A stretch of DNA of 27,785 bases from Lachnospiraceae bacterium. Its GTDB lineage: Bacteria > Bacillota > Clostridia > Lachnospirales > Lachnospiraceae. Each line of letters starts with the position of its first letter. Position 1 is the first letter of the stretch. The notes below the pieces were generated by a model. The model had not been told where the DNA came from, searched no databases, and worked only from the letters and a program-made list of their open reading frames with translations. The DNA is taken from NCBI GenBank assembly GCA_900766815.1, contig CAAFWV010000046.1:1-27785 (forward strand), in the 5' to 3' direction. Below, one piece after another: positions 17,588 through 24,273 of the stretch. Position numbers and translations under genes: made by a program.

Positions 17588-18577
17588 ATGGTAAATTATT
17601 TATCACTGCCTTTGGTTACTATTGCAATCCCGTTTCATAATACGCAGAAGTATATAGGATCCTGTCTGGATTCAGTAGTAAGTCAGGACTATGATAAGCT
17701 TGATATTCTACTCTGTGATGATTCCTCTACGGACAAAAGTGCGAGTATTGTGTCAGAATATTGTTCGAAGGATAAAAGGATCAGACTGATAAAGTGTATC
17801 GGCAGGGGACCTGCTGATGCAAGGAACTCCCTTCTTAAGGAAAGCAGGGGAGATTATATCTTTTTTGTGGACAGTGATGATACACTGCCAGTTAATGCGG
17901 TCAAAGATATGCTTAAATTGATCGGTGATCATGATATGGCTATGTGCGGATATACTCCGGTTTTTGCCTGTGAGAACAGAGAGGGCAGACAAAGATTTGT
18001 CAAGGAGGGTATTCTTGACAGTCGGAGTGCCATTCATGACTTCTTTTTAACCGATGCCAACAGATATGGTCATATGTGGGGAAAACTGATTAAAAGGGAT
18101 GTCTTAGTTGGGCTTGAATTTCCGAAGGTGGAACTGTATGAGGACATCGCGTTTTTGCCGAAATTGATAGAGAGACTGAGTTCGTGTGTGGTTACGGCTG
18201 AGTCCTATTATTATTACACGATTCATACAGAGTCATCGTCGTTTGATGAGGATATGAAGAAGCAGGTTGTTGGACTCAAGGTCAGAATGGACAATGTGAA
18301 CTTCTATGAGACCAGGTACCCGGAACTTTCTGATGCTGCCAGGTTGTCGGCACTTGATTTTGCGTTCTTTTTGCTTGGCAGGATGGACAGGTCGGGTAAG
18401 GCAGGAACCTGCCCGGAGTGGGATTATGCACTGGAGACAACCGCTAAGCTATTAAGAGAGGCACAGGTGATTAAGGGGATGTACAGAGTAGCCTCGATAC
18501 TGTTTGGGTTAAGTCCAAGGCTTGCAGCGAAGGCCTTTAGGATATATTCGATGAAGAGGAACCATACGGACAGGTAG
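17588..18577 (+). CDS. GT2-family glycosyltransferase
   Basis: A 329-residue GT-A glycosyltransferase: VTIAIPFHNTQKYIGSCLDS, CDDSSTDKS, and the DSDD nucleotide/metal motif (D95-S96-D97-D98). The ATG at 17588 has AGGAGG seven bases upstream; the in-frame GTG at 17582 abuts that site and is rejected. It lies between the exporter and kinase genes, away from the glycan module, so a peptide or protein acceptor (Ser or Thr) is plausible, as in glycocins. Residues from about 200 onward are helical. A cell-wall glycan acceptor cannot be excluded. Confidence 0.8.
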   Translation: MVNYLSLPLVTIAIPFHNTQKYIGSCLDSVVSQDYDKLDILLCDDSSTDKSASIVSEYCSKDKRIRLIKCIGRGPADARNSLLKESRGDYIFFVDSDDTLPVNAVKDMLKLIGDHDMAMCGYTPVFACENREGRQRFVKEGILDSRSAIHDFFLTDANRYGHMWGKLIKRDVLVGLEFPKVELYEDIAFLPKLIERLSSCVVTAESYYYYTIHTESSSFDEDMKKQVVGLKVRMDNVNFYETRYPELSDAARLSALDFAFFLLGRMDRSGKAGTCPEWDYALETTAKLLREAQVIKGMYRVASILFGLSPRLAAKAFRIYSMKRNHTDR

Positions 18578-18585
18578 GTGAATGG

Positions 18586-19812
18586 ATGATCAGAAATCCA
18601 AGGTTTGACATATATAGAATAGGTGAGAAAGATTATCTGCTGCCGTCAGGGCAGGATATTCAGAGCAGAAGCAAGGTTATGTGTCTGGGTGGTCTTGCAA
18701 CCATTCTTTGGGATAAGTTTAAGACCGACCATAGAATTGTGGATATGTTCCGTATTATTGAAGAGGAATACGGCGCAGAGAATCAGGATGACAGGAATAT
18801 TATTTCCGTAGATGTATCCAATGTATGTGCGGCCTTTATTCGAGCCGGAGCATTGCTTGAAGCCGATGAGATTAGTGTGACTGAGGGAGCGGACGCCGCC
18901 AAAGATGAGTCTGATAGCATGGCGGGTGGCGCGAATATTAAGTCTGATAGCATGGCGGGTGGCGCTATAGAGACCCTTACTGCGGATACTCCTGCCGCGA
19001 GAGAGAGACTGCTTGAATCTGAGGATATCGTTGTTGATAAAACAAAGGATGGGGGATATGTCTGCTCTTTTCCTAAGTTTGATTCGGTAGAGGATATATA
19101 TATTACTTCAGGTGAATCGATTCGCGACAGATTCTTAGCATATGATTTGGAAGAGATTGCGGGATATGACTATGAGATGCGGATTGCGAGCAGAATTCCG
19201 TACTCTTTTTATGCACTAATGATGGGCAGAGTGTTCATTCATTCATCGTGCATCCTTTATCGCGACAGACTGTGGCTCTTCGCGGCTCCCGCAGGCACCG
19301 GTAAGACTACACATGCAAGGATGTGGGAGAAGAACGGGAGCGCTAGGATTATTAACGGCGACCTGAATCTCATAGGTAGAAAAGAAGCCTGTGTAGGTAA
19401 AGGATTAGCTGTATCGTCTATTGACAGGTCAGGTGAGTCTTCGAGTGAGTGTTCATGTAATCGTTCTGTTGACCGGTCAGATGAGTCTTCGGGTGAGCCC
19501 TGGGTCTACGGTACGCCCTGGTGCGGTACAAGTGAGATATATGAGCTTCAGGATTATCCCTTAGGCGGAATCATCATCCTAAGACAGGGATATAAGGACT
19601 ATATTGAGGATATGAGCTATGAGGATGGAGTAATCGGAATCTTAAGCAGAAGTGTGTCGCCGATGTGGGATAAGAAGCTTGTCCGTAAAAATGTCGATAT
19701 TATTTCGGACATTGCTAAGGACATCATGATATGCAAGCTGTACTGTACAATTAATGACAGTGCATATACGTTAATGAAGTCATATATTGATGAATATCTA
19801 GACGGTAAGTGA
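18586..19812 (+). CDS. PqqD domain fused to HPrK-like kinase
   Basis: A 408-residue fusion. Residues 1-95 look like a PqqD/RiPP recognition element (winged helix with FDIYRIGEKDYLL then a helical DMFRIIEEEYG part). Residues ~150-408 hold an HPr-kinase-like P-loop domain: APAGTGKTTHARMW (G237-T241) and INGDLNLIG (D259). Such fusions occur in peptide-modification clusters, where the PqqD part grips a leader and the kinase phosphorylates the core, as in the lasso-peptide kinases. Two low-complexity insertions with DNA repeats lie at residues ~108-128 and ~275-300. The ribosome site AGGTAGGTG fits the ATG at 18586. Kinase substrate is inferred to be the 152-aa protein. Confidence 0.75.
   Translation: MIRNPRFDIYRIGEKDYLLPSGQDIQSRSKVMCLGGLATILWDKFKTDHRIVDMFRIIEEEYGAENQDDRNIISVDVSNVCAAFIRAGALLEADEISVTEGADAAKDESDSMAGGANIKSDSMAGGAIETLTADTPAARERLLESEDIVVDKTKDGGYVCSFPKFDSVEDIYITSGESIRDRFLAYDLEEIAGYDYEMRIASRIPYSFYALMMGRVFIHSSCILYRDRLWLFAAPAGTGKTTHARMWEKNGSARIINGDLNLIGRKEACVGKGLAVSSIDRSGESSSECSCNRSVDRSDESSGEPWVYGTPWCGTSEIYELQDYPLGGIIILRQGYKDYIEDMSYEDGVIGILSRSVSPMWDKKLVRKNVDIISDIAKDIMICKLYCTINDSAYTLMKSYIDEYLDGK
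18908..18965 (+). repeat. 25-base direct repeat in the kinase linker
   Basis: Two exact copies of a 25-base unit (18908-18932 and 18941-18965), period 33 bases or 11 codons. They encode SDSMAGGA twice in the linker between the PqqD and kinase parts. In-frame repeats of this kind can gain or lose copies by slippage without breaking the gene. Confidence 0.9.
19421..19497 (+). repeat. Imperfect 29-base direct repeat inside the kinase domain
   Basis: Copies at 19421-19449 and 19469-19497 differ at 3 of 29 bases, period 48 bases or 16 codons. They encode the related peptides DRSGESSSE and DRSDESSGE in a Ser/Glu-rich loop inserted after the INGDLN motif. The loop looks disordered and could itself be phosphorylated. 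Confidence 0.85.
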
Positions 19813-19878
19813 TATAGACTATTTGTCGGATGTTTCGGGCTGACGTTAGTGGAATCCTAACGAACAATATTATGATAT

Positions 19879-19909
19879 TTCGATTACTATGCAGCATGAA
19901 ATAATCGAA
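19879..19909 (+). repeat. Nested inverted repeats before the S26 peptidase gene
   Basis: Outer arms TTCGATTA (19879-19886) and TAATCGAA (19902-19909) enclose an inner ATGC-A-GCAT (19889-19897). A separate hairpin CGTTAG/CTAACG lies at 19844-19862. Neither has a T-run. They occupy the only sizeable gap (125 bases) in this operon and may be an operator or an mRNA structure. No promoter is convincing here. Confidence 0.45.
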
Positions 19910-19937
19910 TTGAAAGTGAAAAGATAAGGATATTCTA

Positions 19938-20366
19938 ATGGAGAAGTATAATATCGAACAATTACTCAGAGACGGCAATGCTGTTCAGTTTCATCCCTTA
20001 GGGAGCAGCATGTGGCCGCTCTTTGTCTATCCTAAGGATGAAGCCATAGTTGTTCCTGTTGAAGCGGGTAGATTTAAGCGTGGTGATGTATGCCTCTACA
20101 GGGGACTTAGCGGTAATCTTATTATTCACAGGGTATATAAGCGTAAGGGGAATATGCTTTATATGGTGGGGGACCATCAGACTGAAATTGAAGGTCCGAT
20201 TGAAAGCAAAGACGCGCTCGGAATCATGACTCATTATATAAGGAATGGGAAGAAGCACAGAGCCTCAAATCCCATTTATTGTCTCCTTAGCAGAATGTGG
20301 TTACTGCTCAGACCCTTTAGGAAAAGTATAATTACCTTTGGGAGCAGAATAAAGAGGCTATTTTGA
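19938..20366 (+). CDS. S26 family peptidase, Ser-His type, lacking N-terminal anchor
   Basis: A 142-residue protein with the signal-peptidase motif GSSMWP (catalytic Ser24) and IIHRV (His64), the Ser-His dyad of the ER/SipW branch rather than the Ser-Lys dyad of bacterial SPase I, followed by MVGDHQTE. It lacks the N-terminal membrane helix of ordinary signal peptidases; the last ~30 residues are basic with some hydrophobic stretches. S24/S26-type proteins of this size recur beside HPrK-like kinases and PqqD proteins. It probably cuts the leader of the precursor-like protein, perhaps after Val-Tyr-Ala, since the exporter has no protease. Start supported by AAGGA seven bases upstream. Confidence 0.8.
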   Translation: MEKYNIEQLLRDGNAVQFHPLGSSMWPLFVYPKDEAIVVPVEAGRFKRGDVCLYRGLSGNLIIHRVYKRKGNMLYMVGDHQTEIEGPIESKDALGIMTHYIRNGKKHRASNPIYCLLSRMWLLLRPFRKSIITFGSRIKRLF

Positions 20367-20409
20367 GGTAAAAAATGCCTAATTGTGGTAAAAATACACA
20401 ATATTACTA

Positions 20410-20436
20410 TTGATTTCTCTTCGAATATGCTACAAT
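20410..20436 (+). promoter_or_regulatory. Promoter of the chemotaxis receptor gene
   Basis: Extended -10 TGC-TACAAT (TACAAT 20431-20436). A possible -35 TTGATT (20410-20415) is only 15 bases away, so recognition would rely on the extended -10. Two copies of GGTAAAAA (20367 and 20387) lie 20 bases apart upstream. It does not look like a sigma-28 flagellar promoter. Confidence 0.55.
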
Positions 20437-20483
20437 ATTCACATATTTGGAAGGGCAAATATACAAAGGGAGGATAGGAATTA

Positions 20484-22187
20484 ATGAAAAAGGAAAAGAG
20501 AGAGAAGAAGGGGCTGAGTTTACTGTTGACGATTTTCCTGGCGGGGTTTATTCCGTTGCTTGTTGCCAACAGTATACTTACGGTATTTGCATCAAAAGTA
20601 ATGCGTGAGAATATGGAGGAAAGCACATTCTCCAAGTTGCAGAGTTGTGCAACAAGTGTTGAGCAGTATTTCTTATGGGATCTCAGGGAAGAGATTCTCT
20701 GTAAGGATGAGGTCAGCTATGAATTTATTGATTCCAACAAGTCACAGAATGTGGATATGACATTCTTTCTTGAAGATGTCAGGTACTTATCATCTATTAC
20801 TGATGAATCCGGTAAGAGAATAGAAGATACTAAGGCAGACCCGGATATATGGGCGACTGTAAAGGCCGGCAATCATTATAAGGCTGATGATGTTCTTATC
20901 GGTGGAAAGAAGTATTATGTATATTATGTTCCGGTTACTGATGATAACGGTAAGGTAGTCGGAATGGGATTTGCGGGAGAATCCTGTGATATTGTCAAGG
21001 AGGCTGAGAGCAGTCTTATTAACAGGATGTACCTGATATGTAATATTGTGCTTATTATATTCGGCCTTGTAATCCTAAGGGTTGCACTTGCTATTAAGAG
21101 ACCTCTTGAAAAGGTAACTGCAGTTATTGAGGATATTGCGGAGGGTAATCTGTCTGCCAAGGCAACAGTTGTAACACCTGTAAGGGAGATAAAGAGTCTG
21201 ACGGATTCGGCTGCGCTTCTTAGTGAGAAGGTGGGCGGAGTGATTCATAAGGTTACTGAAGAAACAGATTCTCTTGGTATCACTGTAAATGATCTTAACA
21301 GTCTTGCAAGTACCAGTGCTGAGGGCGCAAGCCAGATTGGTTCGACCATGGAGGAGCTTGCCCAAACATCCATGTCTCTTGCAGAAAATGTTGAATCTGT
21401 GAACAGTGCTGTAATCGACATGGGTAATGAGATTACCGTTATCAGGAGTGAGGCAGACAGACTGAGCGTCAATGCCGATAATATGAAGAATGCCAATGAT
21501 GAGGCTCTTGTATCGGTCAATACGGTAATTGATAGTTCTGATAAGTCGGCAAAGGCTGTTGATGAGATTGCTGAGCAGATTAGGGCAGCCAACGAATCTA
21601 TCAGCGAGATTAACGATGCGGTTCAGTTGATTCTGAATATTACCGGTCAGACCAAGTTGCTAAGTCTAAATGCCAGCATTGAGGCTGCAAGAGCCGGTGA
21701 ACAGGGTAAGGGCTTCGCGGTTGTAGCTAATGAGATTAAGAACCTCTCAGAGCAGAGTGCTGAGGGCGCTGAGATGATCAAGCAGATAGCAGAGAATATT
21801 CTTAAGAGCTCTGAGACCTCTGTAACTCTTGCTTCCGATATCAAGGAATTGATTGACAGGGAAAAGATAGATGTACTTAAGACTAAGGAGAACTTCGGAG
21901 TACTTAGTGAAGCCATCGGAAGTACACTGACTGTGGCTAAGGAAATAGAAGAGAGAGCAGTGAGTCTTGACAGCCTTAAGAACGGAATTATTAACAGCGT
22001 AACGGATCTTAGTGCCATTTCTGAAGAAAATGCTGCAAGCAATGAAGAGGTTACAGCAGGTGTAACCAATATCCTTAATTCGGTTAATAACATATCTTCC
22101 GGAACAGGAGGTATAAAGAATATGTCTGATGAACTGAAGGGCATCATAGAGTATTTCAATGTTGAAGCCAATATTGATGCAGAATGA
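20484..22187 (+). CDS. Methyl-accepting chemotaxis protein with single Cache sensor
   Basis: A 567-residue transmembrane receptor. Helix one (about residues 10-32), a ~160-residue extracellular sensor resembling a single Cache domain (with YYVYYVPVTDDNGKVVGMGFAG), helix two (about 183-203), a HAMP linker, then the signalling coiled coil. The tip reads LSLNASIEAARAGEQGKGF, close to the canonical chemoreceptor hairpin that contacts CheA and CheW, so the cell is very probably motile. The ligand is unknown. It has its own promoter and an AGGGAGGAT ribosome site, and appears to be a single-gene unit. No terminator is visible after it. Confidence 0.95.
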   Translation: MKKEKREKKGLSLLLTIFLAGFIPLLVANSILTVFASKVMRENMEESTFSKLQSCATSVEQYFLWDLREEILCKDEVSYEFIDSNKSQNVDMTFFLEDVRYLSSITDESGKRIEDTKADPDIWATVKAGNHYKADDVLIGGKKYYVYYVPVTDDNGKVVGMGFAGESCDIVKEAESSLINRMYLICNIVLIIFGLVILRVALAIKRPLEKVTAVIEDIAEGNLSAKATVVTPVREIKSLTDSAALLSEKVGGVIHKVTEETDSLGITVNDLNSLASTSAEGASQIGSTMEELAQTSMSLAENVESVNSAVIDMGNEITVIRSEADRLSVNADNMKNANDEALVSVNTVIDSSDKSAKAVDEIAEQIRAANESISEINDAVQLILNITGQTKLLSLNASIEAARAGEQGKGFAVVANEIKNLSEQSAEGAEMIKQIAENILKSSETSVTLASDIKELIDREKIDVLKTKENFGVLSEAIGSTLTVAKEIEERAVSLDSLKNGIINSVTDLSAISEENAASNEEVTAGVTNILNSVNNISSGTGGIKNMSDELKGIIEYFNVEANIDAE

Positions 22188-22237
22188 GGGACGAAAGACT
22201 TAAATATAGCGATTTTACAAAAAAATAAAAAAAATGC

Positions 22238-22268
22238 TTGACCTTCCACCTTGTGGAAGCTGTAGACC
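22238..22268 (+). promoter_or_regulatory. MerR-type promoter with palindromic operator
   Basis: A -35 TTGACC (22238-22243) and -10 TAGACC (22263-22268) are 19 bases apart, the stretched spacing that MerR activators correct by twisting DNA. The spacer carries a perfect inverted repeat, CTTCCAC (22243-22249) and GTGGAAG (22253-22259), centred on CTT. It closely resembles copper-type MerR promoters. The MerR gene starts 46 bases downstream, so autoregulation is expected. Confidence 0.85.
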
Positions 22269-22314
22269 TAAGGTAGATCAAGTCGACAGGTCGTGATGTT
22301 AGGAAGGATTGACC

Positions 22315-22959
22315 ATGAAGATTAAACAGGTGGAAGAGCTGGTGGATATCACCGGGAAGAATATCAGGTTCTATGAAAGCAAAGGACTTCTGAATCCCGG
22401 AAGAGCCGACAACGGTTACAGAGAATATGATCTTAATGATGTGAAGAGACTAAAGGAGATTAAACTTCTGAGAAAGATTGGTATTTCGGTAGAAGATATC
22501 AAGCTTATACTTGAGGAGAAACTTAATCTTGATGTGAGTCTCACCAGACATAAGGATACGCTTAGGTACAGTTTGAAAAGTATTGAGAATATGATTAAGG
22601 TTACGGATAGTATTCTCAGTACCCATTCTTCACTTGATAAGCTTGATGTGGATATGCTTCTTAACGAAATCGAGAATATGGAAAAGGAGGGAGCAGGTTT
22701 TGTGAACATAGACAAAACTGATATTCACATGAAGAAGAAAGCAGGAGCCCTGCTTGGGGCTACGGTAATGATTTTACTGATGTGCATAATCATTACAGCA
22801 TTGATTGTGGGTAAGATTTATGATCCGTCAATGCCCATACCGATTCTGGTATTGTTTATTGCAATTTCGCTTATTACTATGATTGCAATTATTGTAGCTA
22901 TGGTTAACAGAATGAAAGAGATTGACAGAGGTGAAGAAGATGAAGCTGCTAAGTATTGA
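22315..22959 (+). CDS. MerR-family regulator with two C-terminal membrane helices
   Basis: A 214-residue protein. Residues 1-70 are the MerR winged helix (KNIRFYESKGLLNPGRADNGYREY), followed by a coiled-coil dimer helix. From about residue 140 come two hydrophobic helices (GALLGATVMILLMCIIITAL and PIPILVLFIAISLITMIAII) with a short acidic tail, so it is likely membrane-anchored. It lacks the Cys pair of metal-sensing MerRs; the only Cys sits in a membrane helix. The ATG at 22315 follows AGGAAGG by seven bases; the upstream in-frame TTG (22309) has no separate site. Its operator is at 22238-22268. Confidence 0.85.
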   Translation: MKIKQVEELVDITGKNIRFYESKGLLNPGRADNGYREYDLNDVKRLKEIKLLRKIGISVEDIKLILEEKLNLDVSLTRHKDTLRYSLKSIENMIKVTDSILSTHSSLDKLDVDMLLNEIENMEKEGAGFVNIDKTDIHMKKKAGALLGATVMILLMCIIITALIVGKIYDPSMPIPILVLFIAISLITMIAIIVAMVNRMKEIDRGEEDEAAKY

Positions 22960-23254
22960 TTATATTCCTGATACTAAGATTGAGGCACTGGGAATGGTTA
23001 AGGGAACCATCGTACAGTCTAAGAATATCGGTCGCGATTTCATGGCCGGTATGAAGGGACTGGTCGGCGGAGAGATTGTGGGTTACACTGAGATGCTCAA
23101 TGAAGCCAGACAGATGGCTGTTAAGAGAATGGTTGATGAAGCCAAGGAACTTAATGCAGATGCCGTAATCGGAATCAAGTACGGTTCCTCACAGGTGATG
23201 CAGGGAGCCGCTGAGGTTATTGCATATGGAACCGCAGTAAAGATAATTGAATAA
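22940..23254 (+). CDS. YbjQ/UPF0145 family protein
   Basis: A 104-residue protein with the YbjQ pattern: GMVKGTIVQSKNIGRDF, then GGEIVGYTEMLNEARQ, and NADAVIGIKYGSSQV. The family forms beta-rich oligomers and is sometimes labelled heavy-metal-binding, but its role is not established. It overlaps the 3' end of the MerR gene by 20 bases in another frame and uses AGAGGTG as ribosome site before ATG 22940, so both proteins are made from the MerR-controlled transcript. The in-frame TTG at 22922 would add six residues and is less likely. Confidence 0.85.
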   Translation: MKLLSIDYIPDTKIEALGMVKGTIVQSKNIGRDFMAGMKGLVGGEIVGYTEMLNEARQMAVKRMVDEAKELNADAVIGIKYGSSQVMQGAAEVIAYGTAVKIIE

Positions 23255-23266
23255 TTGTTTTTTGTG

Positions 23267-23293
23267 AAGAGGCATCGACGGATGCCTCTTTTT
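23267..23293 (+). terminator. Intrinsic terminator after the YbjQ gene
   Basis: A 10-base-pair stem, AAGAGGCATC and GATGCCTCTT, with loop GACG, runs into a short T-tract (23289-23293). It closes the MerR-YbjQ unit 12 bases after the stop codon. Confidence 0.9.
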
Positions 23294-23296
23294 ATG

Positions 23297-23302
23297 TATA
23301 AT
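23297..23302 (+). promoter_or_regulatory. -10 element just before the riboflavin kinase start
   Basis: TATAAT lies seven bases before the ATG at 23309, which would place the transcript start on or next to that ATG. No good -35 is visible because the terminator stem occupies the position. The alternative is read-through from upstream. Confidence 0.4.
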
Positions 23303-23308
23303 ATGCTT

Positions 23309-23686
23309 ATGGAAGAAATTGTATTAAGCGGAACCGTTATTCATGGACGGGGCAGGGGCAAGCAGATGGGAATCCCCACTGCCAATATTGATACAACTGA
23401 ATGTAAGGTTATTCCGCCCATCGGTGTGTATGCTTCCTATGCAGTGGTTGCCGGAGTCAGATACAGAGGCATAACCAATGTCGGACGAAGACCGACGGTG
23501 GACGATGATGAAGATATTACAATTGAGACATATATTCTTGATTTTGACAGAGATATCTATGGTGAGAGGATAGAGGTGTCTCTGGAGATATATCTTAGAG
23601 GTTTGCATAAGTTTAACAGCATAGATGAACTGGTAGCGCAGCTTAGATATGACTGTAGTTGTGCTAAGGAACAGTTAGTGTTATAG
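23309..23686 (+). CDS. Stand-alone riboflavin kinase (RibF C-terminal domain)
   Basis: A 125-residue flavokinase domain: GRGRGKQMGIPTANI (PTAN at residues 23-26 binds ATP and Mg), PPIGVYASYA, TNVGRRPTVDDD, and IETYILDFDRDIYGERI, which contains the catalytic Glu. It makes FMN from riboflavin. Bifunctional RibF normally carries an N-terminal FAD synthetase half; here that half is absent. The start is uncertain: ATGs at 23294, 23303 and 23309 are in frame and none has a ribosome site, since the terminator T-tract lies just upstream. Translation may be leaderless. Followed 11 bases later by the ECF S component, which might transport riboflavin or a precursor. Confidence 0.8.
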   Translation: MEEIVLSGTVIHGRGRGKQMGIPTANIDTTECKVIPPIGVYASYAVVAGVRYRGITNVGRRPTVDDDEDITIETYILDFDRDIYGERIEVSLEIYLRGLHKFNSIDELVAQLRYDCSCAKEQLVL

Positions 23687-23697
23687 GAGGAAAAATT

Positions 23698-24273
23698 ATG
23701 CGTAGTAGGATTAGAAGTATTGCAGGAGCTTTCAGTGAGAGCAAGGTTGCTCTTAAGCCACAGACCTATGCCACGATTGTATCGATTATCATGGCTGTGC
23801 TGGCACCACAGATAGCCCATGTGCTTGGAAGAGCGTTTGGTGTCGAGAAGGCTATCGGAGAAATTATTCTTCCGATGCATTTCCCTGTTATTCTTGTTGG
23901 CGTGCTTGCAGGACCCTATGCAGGACTGATCACAGGTCTTATGGGACCTCTGGCAAGCTCACTGCTTACCGGCATGCCTGCGATGGTTAAGCTCCCATTT
24001 ATGATGATTGAGCTTGGAGCATACGGTCTTGTTGCAGGACTTGTTAGAAATACCAAGCTTAACATGGTTATTAAGGTGTTGATAGCACAGATTGCGGGAA
24101 GAGTTATAAGAGCACTTGCAATAATCATTGCAGTTAGCGGCTTCGGTAATCCCAATCTTGAGATTGCTGCCATTATTCCCGGATATGTGAAGGGTATAAT
24201 CGGCATTATACTTGAACTTGCGCTGATTCCTATAATCATGTGGGGCATTAATAAAGCAGCTGATGAGAAATAA
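23698..24273 (+). CDS. ECF transporter S component
   Basis: A 191-residue membrane protein with about six helices. The stretch LPMHFPVILVGVLAGPYAGLITGLMGPL is the usual core of ECF S components, the substrate-binding subunits that pair with a shared EcfT/EcfA module. No energising subunits are encoded here. Substrate not identifiable; the adjoining riboflavin kinase makes a flavin precursor plausible, though the typical RibU sequence is not recognised and no FMN riboswitch is seen upstream. The ribosome site AGGAGG is strong. Its 3' end overlaps the polymerase start by 11 bases. Confidence 0.8.
   Translation: MRSRIRSIAGAFSESKVALKPQTYATIVSIIMAVLAPQIAHVLGRAFGVEKAIGEIILPMHFPVILVGVLAGPYAGLITGLMGPLASSLLTGMPAMVKLPFMMIELGAYGLVAGLVRNTKLNMVIKVLIAQIAGRVIRALAIIIAVSGFGNPNLEIAAIIPGYVKGIIGIILELALIPIIMWGINKAADEK

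Noticed and set aside
15138..20366. Lasso peptide cluster
   Set aside because: HPrK-like kinase and nucleotidyltransferase occur in such clusters, but no B protein pair or asparagine-synthetase-like cyclase is present and the precursor is far too long.
20367..20483. c-di-GMP riboswitch before the chemoreceptor
   Set aside because: The leader after the likely transcript start is about 40 bases, too short, and the conserved GEMM stems are not seen.
21647..22249. 200-residue antisense open frame over the chemoreceptor gene
   Set aside because: It lacks a ribosome site and recognisable domain, and mirrors a strongly supported gene on the + strand.
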